From contig NC_133166.1 in assembly GCF_040802235.1 (NCBI RefSeq), forward strand, positions 4,898,001 to 4,962,000: DNA of 64,000 nt, given 5' to 3'. Positions 1 through 12,300 of the stretch are shown in pieces. The position numbers were made by a program, and so were the translations under genes. How positions within the stretch are numbered: the stretch's first letter is position 1; the number at the start of each line of letters is the position of its first letter. The notes beneath the pieces are model-generated. The model searched no databases and had not been told where the DNA came from. It worked only from the letters and a program-made list of their open reading frames with translations. The DNA comes from Manis javanica. Lineage: Eukaryota > Chordata > Mammalia > Pholidota > Manidae.

Positions 1-195
1 TTCACTGTTATATTTGGAAAGCTATTGAGAACACAGAATTTCATATAAAGCAATGTGTTCTATATTACTGCATTATCACTATAATAAAATTTAAACTGAA
101 GAGAAAGTGCATAAAATTATAATTTAAACTATTTAAAAATAAATTTCAATTAAATGTTTATACATTCACGTCCATATAGAATGCAGTTAGCATAC

Positions 196-392
196 CTATC
201 TTCATCTTTTTCCATTTTTATTTGGCTGTGGTAGGCGTACCGTCCTGTTTCTTCACAGGTATTTTGATTAGCCCATGCTGATTTTACACTGGTATGGAGT
301 TTTGCAAGATCGTTTTGGAGCCTTTCATTCTCATATTCCAGTTTGTTAACAGATGCATGCCTTGAATGTTCCCTGTTAGTGAAGCCCATACC
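196..392 (-). CDS. DEUP1: DEUP1 exon 12 (residues 442-506, last coding exon in window)
   Basis: 197 nt, acceptor TTCTTTAG, donor GATAG|GTATGC, ends after two bases of codon 507. Encodes [20 protein letters not shown], continues [12 protein letters not shown], and ends KMEKDED. The following exon(s), the stop codon and the 3' UTR must lie left of base 1. Intron 11 before it is the longest here (18.1 kb). Confidence 0.95.
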
Positions 393-3300
393 CTAAAGAA
401 TAGAATAAACCATCACTGAAAAAATCCTTCCTTATAAGTGATGCATATTTTCTGTGCACTTGGATGTGTACTTGGAAAGGCCCTTTCATCTGAGTCCAGT
501 GACGTAGCTGTACCCTCACGTGCCTCCAAGTGCTCTTTCCCACCTTCACCTCCTCACCACACAACAGACACTCAGTGGCCGCCGCTCAACACATTGCAGC
601 AAAAGTAATGCATACACGTCCGCTTATGTTCTGACACAGAAAAGGTTCATTCATGCCTTAGTATCTGTATCTAGAACAAGTTGGCTAGACTTAAGTGTTT
701 TGGTGTTTATAGGGTTTGCTTTGTAGTGTTGGTTAAGGATGGAAGCAGAATTTAATACATTTCAATTTTAAAAGAATTTTTTTTCTGATTAAACGAATAT
801 ATGTCACTAGAAAATCACAGACTGGATGCTGCAGCAAACGAGATACTGAATCCCATGCAGAGCGGGGTCTGATGCTGGGCCCCTCAGGGCCCAGGACCTC
901 ACAGCTGAGATCGTGCCAGTGCCACACACAGCGTAGCCTCATGATAAACTTTTACTATCTGGTATGTGCCCACCGATTTTAGGGTGTCTTTGGAAGAGAA
1001 GAAACATGTTCAAATCAGAAAATGAGAGATTTAGACCAAGAACAAGTATTTCTGATGCTGTTTGAATTAAATGTTGTAAGTAGTTTCCTAGGGAGGGTCT
1101 CAACTTTTCTTTTTACAAAGTTTTTAAAACAGGGTATGTTCTCACATGAAAACTGATGAAAATGTTTTAAATGACTCTACATAGTCTTTTTTAGTCCTAT
1201 GATTTCAGTATTTGTGAGTTTCATAGTTGCTGATGAAAGTACAGTTCCCTGCTGTCAGAGGGGTAGTATTTTAGCACAAAAAGCACCACATAGATAAAAT
1301 GTCTCCTTGGAAGCTTCAAATTTCAATTAAAAGCCCATGAGACTTCAGAAAAGTATGGCTTAGAACTTTGATTTTGAAGTTCCTAGATTTTAGAACGTGA
1401 GTGCCATTTCATATGGGCTAGCACCCCATAAAGTCATTCAAACAAATTTAACTGTACATTTTGAGTTATTCATCTACTATCATATTAGTATTATTTCTGA
1501 TACAAAGTATAGAAATATATATATATTAGGTATTAAAAATGTTTACCTGTTTGCTTTATTTTTTGCATCAAAGGCCAAGCCTGCTTACTACATTTTCTAT
1601 TTACTGCCTAACATATTAGTTTTGCAATATAATGAGTCATACGAAATACATATTTGGTCACTCATATGACCAAGTATCTATTTCCCAGGTATATTAGGTC
1701 TTCATCCACAGTTCCTGAAAACACTGCAGGGTCTTAAAGGGGAAATGGGTGTCTCCTCAAGTTAATGAAAGGCTTCTGGATTCCCACCCCAGGGCAGGGG
1801 CTGGAGGCTGAATCAGCCGATGGCCAAGAATTTAGTCAGTCATGACTATGCAATGAAGCCCTCACAAAACCCCCTGAGAAGAGCTTCTCTCTCTACTCTT
1901 TTGGATTCTGCTTCTCAGTCAGAGAGAGCTTCTAAGCTTGGGGAAGCAGAACGCCTCCCCATGCCGCCTAGCCAGGCCCTAGGCTCCACAAACATAGAAG
2001 CTCCTTTATTTGGGACCTTGCCTCATGTCTCTATTCATCTGGCTGTTATGTTGTACCCTTTACCAAACTGGTAAACATCAGTGTTTTTCTGAGTCATGTG
2101 ATCCGCTCTAGCAAATTAATCGAACCTAAGGGGAAGGCCGTGGGAACCTCCAGTCTGTAGTCAGTAGGTCAGAAGCAGAGGTAAACTGCCTGGGGCTTGT
2201 GACGGGATTCTGGAGTGGGGGATGAAGGGCAGTCTTGTAGGATGGAGCCCTTAACCTGGGAATCTGGCGCTATGTACTGGCAGATAGCATCAAAATTAGA
2301 GTTGAGTTCTCCAACACCCTCCTGGTGTTTGAGAATTGCTTGGTGTAAGTATGTGTGGGAAGACCACCTCTCACATACTTACACACATTGAAATCTGGTA
2401 CAGGTACCCGAATGGAGTTATACTACTATTACTGCTACATATATATATACTGCCTACATACATAAATATACATACATATACTACTACATATATATATGTA
2501 GAAAAAGAACACACCCTTGTGAGTTAATAAATCTTTAGGAAGGTCTCACTTGTGAATGAAAGAAAATGCTCCCAGAGGGCAAACCTCTTCAAACAATTCA
2601 GAAAGGGTTAAGTACTTACAGATCTACTGATCAAGGTGTCCTTTGGAAAAGAAGGACCACTGAAGGTGCTTTTCTGCTTTCTAGGCCCTTCCCTTTATTA
2701 TGTCTTTAACATTTGTTCATTTGAGATACACCAGTACAGATAAGAGAGTACTCTGTAGTCTGATTTAAAAGAGAAAGGTTTATTCTAAAATTAGGGCAGA
2801 TTTGCAATAAATATAAAGGAAGCACAGTCTTAAAAATTTTTGCCCTTCACAAGGAAAATATTCATTTAAGTAGATCCAATAGGAAAAGGTCATGGAAAAG
2901 ATTTAAAATTTTACTCCTAAAAAGGCATCTTACAGTCATGTAATTCCTGATGGTCTGCTGCTCAGGTACAATTTTATTCAAGCTTTTTCTATAAAATTAG
3001 ATTTCAACGGTGACTCTTTTTGGTCCAGTGTGGGTTTAAAGTAATTAAGAATGAAAGTGATGGTTTTTTTTAAAAAACCCACAATTTTCTAATGTACCAT
3101 AATTAAATAAATGTTGAGAGCATGACCTGAAAGGATTATGCAAAGTATTTACATGATTTATATTTAAAAGTGTATCCCATTTTCCTTGACAACTTTCTTG
3201 GGCTTTCTCATTTCATCTTTTTCTTAAATACTTTTTTAGCAATTTCAGGACCTTATCTTCCACTAGATGGTTATCATGTGAAAATAGGTATTGCTTAAAT

Positions 3301-6300
3301 TCTACTTTTATATTTCTGATGGGTTATTTTATAGGCCTGTTATCTCAATTTCTTTTTCTTTTTTTTTAATTTTAGGGTTCTGTAGTTTTAATCCATTTCT
3401 TTATTCTTGTAATGGCAAAACCTCCTAGTATCTATCTGGATGCACTAGCATGAGACCAGTTGAATTATTGCAGTGTCTGAATAATAGTATTTTATATATA
3501 TACTTTTTCTTTTAAATTTTGGTATAATCAACAATGATAGGCTGACAAAGTATTTCTACAGAAGGACTGGCTTTAATCATATTTTATGGTTAGTATGTTA
3601 ATGGATATTTTTAGATACTTGTGAAGGTACTCATTTTTATCCTACTATTTTGTATAGCAAACTTTATGGATAGTGAAAGGCAAACTGGTCTTAAAAATTA
3701 CCATAAATTCTGAGTTCTGATTAAATCTGATTTTGTGATGCCTTCATTAAATGAAAGGAAATTTGATAAATACAATTACAGGTCTAAGTAAATATGGGAT
3801 TGCAAAAATCATAATAAACTTGATTCTTCTAGTTTTCCAGAAGTAGAATAAAGGTAAACTCCTTACTTTTCTCCATGTAGCCAGGTTTTTGCACAAATCT
3901 AAGGAAAGCATCATTTTCTGAGCCAAGAATGTCTTGCTGGTTCTGTTACTATTCTAAGTATCTCACTGATACTAAGGAGAAGTTAGATGCCAGGTGGTCT
4001 GTCCCATCAGTCCATTCTCAGAGGGAAATGGGAGCTGCCATGGCTCCAGAGGTGCAGGGGACGCTGACTGAGTGCAGGGCTCCTAAGCCTACCACTGGCT
4101 GGGTGCTTCTCTATAATTTTCTTTCTCTAAGTGTAAAATAAGCAAGGACTGCCACAGTAAGTCAAGTAGAAAAATTTTCAAAGCTCTAATTATTTAGAAA
4201 TGACCTACCTTAATATCAGTAATTTCATTTGTCTAGAAAGGAAAAAAAAGTAATTGTTATTTTAATATTATCCAAATACCACATATTTTAGAAGACCTAA
4301 AAATAATGATATAAATATTTTCTTCCTTATTGCCTGAGGTAAAATTTCAGCACCAGTATTTAATTCTATGCTTACTTATCCATTCCACTTATGTCCGAAA
4401 GAATTAACTGTCTAAATTTTGGGATCTTAACACATAACAGATAAGAGATTTCCACAGGAAATCTTTAAAGTAATGATTGCTAAACAAGTGACATAATAGA
4501 TTGTAAACTCTTAAAGAGCAAAGAATTGTAATATAACTCTTTCTTTTTATTCAATAGAGACTTAAGATTTTTCTCTTCAGGTAGTGGCTTGACTACTTCG
4601 ATTATCAAAGTTAATTCCATATCTTCACATACAATTATAAAGTCAGCTTCCTATATGAATTACAATCCTCCATAAAATATATATGATTAATATTATTTTA
4701 GTAAGCATCACCTTGAGGACTATACATAAATGGCATTCCATTTTCTGATATCCAATTAACCAATCTTTAAATAAATATGTATTGTGCATGTATGTGCTAA
4801 GTGCTGGTAACCAAATATGAAAAAGTGACCCTACCTTCATGAAAGATACAAAGAATTGACTAAACTAACATGTATGAAAAAATAGTGAATAATATAAGGT
4901 ATAATTATGTGTTAAATTATGTTGCACCAAGTAGGTATGCAAATGTTCTTTTATCAATGAGTGGCAACACTTATTGGGACTGAGATAATGCAGGAAATGG
5001 GGTAAGACAAAGCTTTGGTGGTATCTTTAATGACAGGAACATTAATTTCCATTATAAAAAAATTTTAAGACTGTGCTTCCTTTATATTTATTGCAAATCT
5101 GCCCTAATTTTAGAATAAACCTTTATAATTTATTCATACCTCTTAGGCTAAAGGTGAGAACCATAAATCAAGAAGCCCTGCCCTCTATCAAACCCTCTCT
5201 GAAGTCGGACATACAGTCTACTTCTTCCCTCAAGGAGTCAATGACTGAGGAGACAAAACATACATATACTGAACATTTAAAAACTAAAAGAAGGGAATTC
5301 AAAACTAATTCAAAACTTGGTGTTGAACTGTTATGACAGTACTAAAGACAGACAACGAGGAAGACATAAATGGGGCCTAGAGTAAACAGATGAACTCAAG
5401 AAGGAGAGAATTTAGTCTTGGTCTTAAAGGGGTGGTAGGATTTAGTAGAGCAAAGAATATCTACTTTAGTAAAGGAAAAGCATTCAAGTGGAAGACATAA
5501 TATATTCATTCGTTCATTCACTCACTCATTCATTTGTTCAGGCATTCATCTAACAAAACATTGTTTTCACTGCCCTCTGTATTCAGGCACTGTGCTAAGT
5601 GCTAAGGTGTACTGGTAAACTAGGGCCGGAACTGCCCTTGGTGAGTAGACTGGTGACGGGATGGGTAGCGGACAAGAAAGAGGTTATTTTAATATTGTGC
5701 TATGATAAGTGTTATAAAAGGTGCTATGATGGCTTCAAGGAGGGTCACTTAACAGAAAGGAGAAAAATCGTGGAAGATTTTTGTGTAACATGTAAAGTTT
5801 ATGCTGAGAAACCTCAAACATTAATAGGGCATGACATGTTAGGTAGGGAAGGGGGATTTTTAGTAGAAGGAGAGTATGTGGGAAGACTTGGAAGGAAGGA
5901 GGAGCATGAGAAATAAGCATCACATACGCAGAGGAGGCTCGGACAGGTCTAGTCAGAGCAGAGGGTTTGTGCAGGTCACTGGCCCACTAACTTCACAGAG
6001 AAGGAGGGGAAGGAAGCCATGGAATATGAAGAGTTCTGACTTGCTACCGGAAATCGAGCCCATGTTATTGATTGGAAGAATGACTCAGAAAAGGTTATGT
6101 AAGGAAAGTACATCTGGTTTGGGAAGTGGACAGCTTGGGAGCCACTTGGTGATCCCGAGGAAAGAACTGAGGTGGCTGATGATCACCCTGCAGGGAAAGC
6201 TTATGGCCAAAGGAGCAGAGGGCCAGTGGCAAAACCGGGGGAACATGCAGAGGAGCAAACAGAAGAAATGGCGAAAACTACAGGATACTGTAACAGCTAA

Positions 6301-9300
6301 TATGCATTTGGAGTTATCCAAACCAACTTACAAACTATGTGATCTTGGGCAAGTTACTTAAAAACTTAAAAGTCTTAATTTCTTTTTTTTAAATTAATTA
6401 ATTTTATTTATTTGTTTTTGATAACTATTTTTTATTAAGGTATCATTGATATACAACATTACGAAGGTTTCATGTGAGAAATATTGTAGTTATTACATTC
6501 ACCAATATTATCAAGTCCCCCACATGCACCCCATTGGAGTCACTGTCCATCAGCATAGTAAGATGCTATAGAGTCACTACCTGTCTTCTCTGTGCTCTAC
6601 TGCCTTCCCCATGACCCCATGACATTCTGTGCGCTAATCATAATGCTCCTTAATTCCCCTCCCCCTCGCTCCACACTCACCCTCCCTATTCCTATACCTT
6701 TGGTAACCACTAGTCCCTTCTTGGAGTCTGTGAGTGTGTTTTGTTCCTTCACTTTTGTTTCATTATTGTACTCCACAAATGAGTGAAATCATTTGGTACT
6801 TGTCTTTCTCTGCCTGGCTTATTTCACTGATCATAATACCCTCTAGCTCCATCCATGTAGTTATAAATGGTAGGATTTGTTTTCTTCTTATGGCTGAATA
6901 ATATTCCATTGTGTATATGTACCATACCTTCTTTAACCATTCATCTACTGATGGGCACTTAGGTTGCTTCCATATCTTGGCTATTGTAAATAGTGCTGTG
7001 ATAAACATAGGGGTACATATGTTTTTTTGAATCTGGGATCTTATTTTCATTGGGTAGATTCCTAGGAGTGGAATTCCTGGGTCAAATGGTATTTCTATTT
7101 TTAGTTTTTTGAGGACCCTCCACATTGCTTTCTACAATGGTTGAACTAATTTACATTCCCACCAACACTGTAGGAAGGTTCCTCTTTCTCCACATTCTTG
7201 CCAGCATTTGTTGTTTCTTGTCTTTTGGATGTTGGCCATCCTAACTGGTGTGAGGTGATATTTCACTGTGGTTTTAATTTGCATTTCCCTGATAATTAGC
7301 GATGAAGAGCATCTTCTCATGTGCCTGTTGGCCTTCTGAATTTCTTCTTTGAAGAAGTGTCTGTTCAGATCTTCTACCATTTTTTAATTGGGTTATTTGC
7401 TTTTTGGGTGTTGAGAGGTGTGAGTCCTTTATATATTTTGGGTGTTAACCCCTTATTAGATATGCTGTTTATGAATATATTCACCCATATGTAGGATGCC
7501 TTTTTTCTCCTGATGGTGTACTTTGCTGTACAGAAGCTTTTTAGTTTGATGTAGTTCCATTTGTTCATTTTTGCTTTTGTTTCCTTTGCCCAAGGAGATG
7601 TGTTCAGGAAAAAGTTGCACATATTTACATTCAAGAGATTTTTGCCTATGTTTTCTTCTAAGAGTTTTATGGTTTCATGACTTACATTCAGGTGTTTGAT
7701 CCACTTTGAGTTTACTTTTGTGTATGGAGTTAGTAATCCAGCTTCATTCTCTTACAAGTAGCTGTCCAGTTTTTCCAACACCAGTTATTGAAGAGGCTGT
7801 CCTTTCCCCATAGTATATCCATAGCTCCTTTATCGTATATTAATTGGCTGTATATGTTTGGATTTATATCAAGGCTGTCTATTCTGTTCCCTTGTTCTAT
7901 GGGTCTGTTCTTGTGCCAGTACCAAATTGTTTTGATTACTGTGGCTTTCTAGTAGAGCTTGAAGTTGGGGATCTTAATCCCCCCAGCTTATTCTTCCTTC
8001 TCAGGATTGCTTTGGCTATTTGGGGTTCTTTTGTGATTCCATATGAGTTTTAGAACTACTTATTCTAGTTTGTTGAAGAATGCTGTTGGTATTTTGATAG
8101 GGATTACATTGACATTTTGACAATATTAATTCTTCCTATCCATAAGCATGGGATGTATTTCCATTTATTGGTGTCTTCTTTAATTTCTCTTAGGAGTATC
8201 TTGTAGTTTTCAGGGTATAGGTCTTTCACCTCCTTCGCTAGGTTTATTCCTAGGTCTTTTATTATTTTTGATGAAATTGTAAATAGAAATCTTTTCCTGA
8301 TTTCTCTTTCTGCTGTTTCATCATTTGTGTATAGGATTGCCAGATCTCTGTGTATTAATTTTGTATCCTGCAACTTTGCTGATTCATTTATTAGTTTCAG
8401 TAGTTTTGGAGTGGATTCTTTAGGATTTTTTATGTACATCATCATGGTATCTGCAAACAATGACAGTTTAATTTCTTCTTTACCAATTCTGGATGCTTCT
8501 TATTTCTTTATGTTGTATGATTGCTGTGGCTAGGACCTCTAGTACTATGATGAACAAAAGTGGGAAGAATGAGCATCTTTGTCTTGTTCCTGATCTTAGA
8601 GGAAAAGCTTTCAGCCTTTTGCTGTGAAGTATATGATGTTGGCTGTGGGTTTATTGTATATGGCTTTTATTATATTGAGGTACTTGCCCTCTATACTAAT
8701 TTTCTTGAGAGTTTTTATCATGAATGCATGTCGAATTTTGTCAAATGCTTTTTCAGATTCTGTGGAGATGATCAGATAATTTTTGTCCTTTTTGTTGATG
8801 TGGTATATGATGTTGATGGATTCTCAAATGTTGTACCATCCTTGCAGCCCTGAGATGAATCCCACTTGATCATGATGGATGATCTTTTTGGTGTTTTTGA
8901 ATTCGGTTTGCTAATATTTTGTTGAGTATTTTTGCATCTATGTTCGTCAGGGATATTGGTCTGTAATTTTCTTTTATTGTGGTGTCTTTGCCTGGGTTTG
9001 ATATTAGAGTGATGCTGGCCTCATAGAATTAGTTTGGAAGTATTCCCTCCTCTTCTATGTTTTGGAAAACTTTGAAAAGGATAGGTATAGGTATTAGGTC
9101 TTCTCTAAATGCTTGATAAAATTCAGTGGTGAAGTTATCTGGTTCAGGGGTTTTTTTCTTAGGTAGTTTGTTATTACCAATTCAATTTCATTGCTGGTAA
9201 TTGGTCTGTTCAGATTTTGTTTTTTTCCTGGGTCAGTCTTGGAACGTTGTATTTTTCTACAAACTTGCCCATTTCTTCTAGTTATCCAATTTGTTAGCAT

Positions 9301-12300
9301 ATAATTTTTCAGAGCATTCTCTAATAATTCTTTGTTTTTCTTTGGTGTCCATAATGATTTTCCTTTCTCATTTCTGATTCTGTTTATGTGTGCAGATTCT
9401 CTTTTCATGATTAAGTCTGGCTAGGGGTTTATCTACTTTGTTTATTTTCTTTTTTTTTAATCTCTCTCTATGTCAGCCTCTATGCATTCCTGTTCTCTGG
9501 TTTCTATTCCATCAATGGCCTCTTGCATCTTATCCATTCTGCTTATAAATCCTTCCAGAGTTTGTTTCACTTCTGTAATCTCCTTCCTGGCATCTGTGGT
9601 CTCCCTCCAGACTTAATCCCTTCGCTCTTGCATATTTCTCTGCATCTCCATCAGCATGTTTATGATTTTTATTTTGAATTCTTTTTCAGGAACACTGGTT
9701 AGGTCTGTCTCCTTCTCTGGTGTTGTCTCTGTGATCTTGGTTTGCCTGTAATTTTGCCTTTTCATGGTCATAGAAATAGTTTGCAGAGCTGGGACGAGTG
9801 AGGGCTGGAAGAACTTCCCTTCTTGTTGGTTTGTGGCCTTCCTCTCTTGGGAAAACAGCGACCTCTAGTGGCTTGTGCTGGGCAGCTGCGCACAGACAGG
9901 GCTTTTGATTCCTGCACGGCTACTATGGAGTTTATCTCCGCTGTTGATGTGGGTGTAGTCTGGCTCAGGCCGCTGCTCCAAAATGGTGGAGCCACGTTGC
10001 AGGGGGAGTGGCCGGGAGACTATTTATCTCCGTGAGGGGCCTCCGTGCTCCCTGCTGCCCAGGGGGTTAGAGTGTCCAGAGATCCCCAGATTCCCTGTCT
10101 CTGAATTAAGTGTCCCGGGATGCTTCCGTACAGTTTTGGGGTCCCTGTCCCTTTAAGACTTCCAAAAAGCACTCACCAAAACAAAACAAAACCAAAAAAA
10201 AAAATTAAATAAATAATTAAAAAAAAAAGCCACTCGCTTTTCCTTGTCCTATGGCACTGACCTCAGGGACCTGCTCACCGGTCTTGCTGCCCTGTTTCCC
10301 TAGTGTCCAGGACCCCACGCATGCACTGTGTCTGTGCTCTGGTCCGGATGGCTGGGGCTGGGTGTTCAGCAGTCCTGGGCTCCCTCTCCCTCCCCGCTCC
10401 GACTCCTCTCCTCCCACCGGGAGCTGGGGGGAGGGGCGCTCAGGTCCCGCCTGGTCGGGGCTTGTATCTTACCCCCTTCGTGAGGCGCTGGGTTCTCGCA
10501 GGTGTGGATGTGGTCTGGATGTTGTCCTGTATCCTCTGGTCTCTATTCTAGGAAGAGTTGTCTTTGTTATATTTTCATAAATATATGTGGTTTTGGGAGG
10601 AGATTTCTGCTGCTCTACTCACGCCGCCATCTTGGCTCCACCCTCCTACTTTGTTTATTTTCTTGAAGAACCAGCTCCTGGTTTCATTGATTCTTTCTAT
10701 TGTTTTATCTTCTCAATTTTATTTATTTATGCTCTGTTTTTTATTATGTCCCTCCTTCTCCTGACTTTGGACTTCATTTGTTCTACTTTTTCTAGTTTCA
10801 TTAATTGTGAGTTTAGAGTGTTCATTTGGAATTGTTCTTCTTTCTTGAGGTAAGCCTGTATTGCTAAATACTTTTCTTTTCAAACTGCCTTCACTGCATC
10901 CCACAGATTTTGGGGTGTTGAATTGTTGTTTTCATTTGTCTCCATATATTGTTTGATATGTTTTTATTTGGTTATTGATCCATTGATTATCTAGGAGCAT
11001 GTTGTTAAGCCTCCATGTGTTTGTGGGCTTTTGTTTTCTTTGCATAGTTTATTTCTAGTTTCATACCTTGTGGTCTGAGAAGCTGGTTGGTACTATTTCA
11101 GTCCTTCTGAATTTACTGAGGCCCTTTTTGTGGCCTAGGAGGTGATCTAGTCTGGAAAATGTTCCATGTGCACTTGAGAAGAATGTGTATCCTGCTGCTT
11201 TTGGGTGGAGTGTTCTGCAGATGTCTGTTAGGTCCATCTGTCCTAGTGTGTTGTTCAATGACTTTGTGTCCTTACTTATTTTCTGTCTTGTTAATCTGTC
11301 CTTTGAAGTAAGTGGTGTGTTGAAGTCTCCCAGAATGAATGCATTGCATTCTATTTCCTCCTTAAATTCTGTAGTATTTGTTTCACATATTTTAGTGCTC
11401 CTCTTTTGGGTGTGTAAGTATTTATAATGGTTATATCCTCTTGTTGGACTGACCCTTTTATCATTATGTAATGTCCTTCTTTGCCTCTTGTTACTTTCTT
11501 TGTTTTGAAGTCCATTTTGTTTGATGCAAGTACTGGAAGTCTTGCTTTTCTCTCCCTATTAGTTGCATGAAATATCTTTTTCCATCCCTTCACTTTTAGT
11601 CTGTGTATGTCTTTGGGTTTGAAGTGAGTCTCTTGTAGGCAGTATATAGATGGGTCTTGCTTTTTTATCCATTCTGTAATTCTACGTCTTTTGATTGGTG
11701 CATTTGGTCCATTTATATTTAGGGTGATTATTGAAAGATACGTACTTATTGACATTGCATGCTTTAGATTTGTGGTTACCAAAGTTTCAAAGACGGCTTC
11801 TTTACTATCTAACAGTTTAACTTAACTCGCTTATTACACTATTTCAAACACAATTCAAAGGTTATTTTTTTTCTCCCTTTTCTTCGTCCTCTACTCTATA
11901 TATTAGGTGTCATATTCTATACTCTTTGTGTATCCCTTAACTGACTTTGTGGGTAGCTGATTTAATTTTGCATTTGCTTAGTAAATAATTGGTCTACTTC
12001 CTTTACTGTGGTTTTATTTTCTCTGGTGACTTCCATTTAGCCTTAGGAGCCCTTCCATCTAGAGCAGTCCCTCCCAAATACACTGTAGAGATGATTTGTG
12101 GGAGGCAAATTCCCTCAACTTTTACTTATCTAGAAATTATTTAATCCCTACTTCAAATTTACATGATAATCTTGCCACGTAGAGTATTCTTGGTTCAAGG
12201 CCTGTCTATTTCATTGCATTAAATATATTATGCCACTCCCTTCTGGCCTGTAAGGTTTCTGCTGAGAAGTCTGATTATAGCCAGATGGGTTTTCCTTTGT

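Noticed and set aside
5876..6361. 161-codon plus-strand frame
   Set aside because: Lies in and beside an antisense L2, lacks conserved protein features, and sits inside a DEUP1 intron on the opposite strand.
6763..8460. Series of minus-strand frames that look like reverse transcriptase or endonuclease pieces
   Set aside because: They are fragments of LINE-1 ORF2, in broken frames, not host genes.
10217..10580. Overlapping frames on both strands in a GC-rich patch resembling a second CpG promoter
   Set aside because: It is the 5' leader of the nested LINE-1, not a host promoter or gene.
11351..11782. 143-codon frame with an endonuclease-like start
   Set aside because: N-terminal part of the ORF2 of the same decayed LINE-1.
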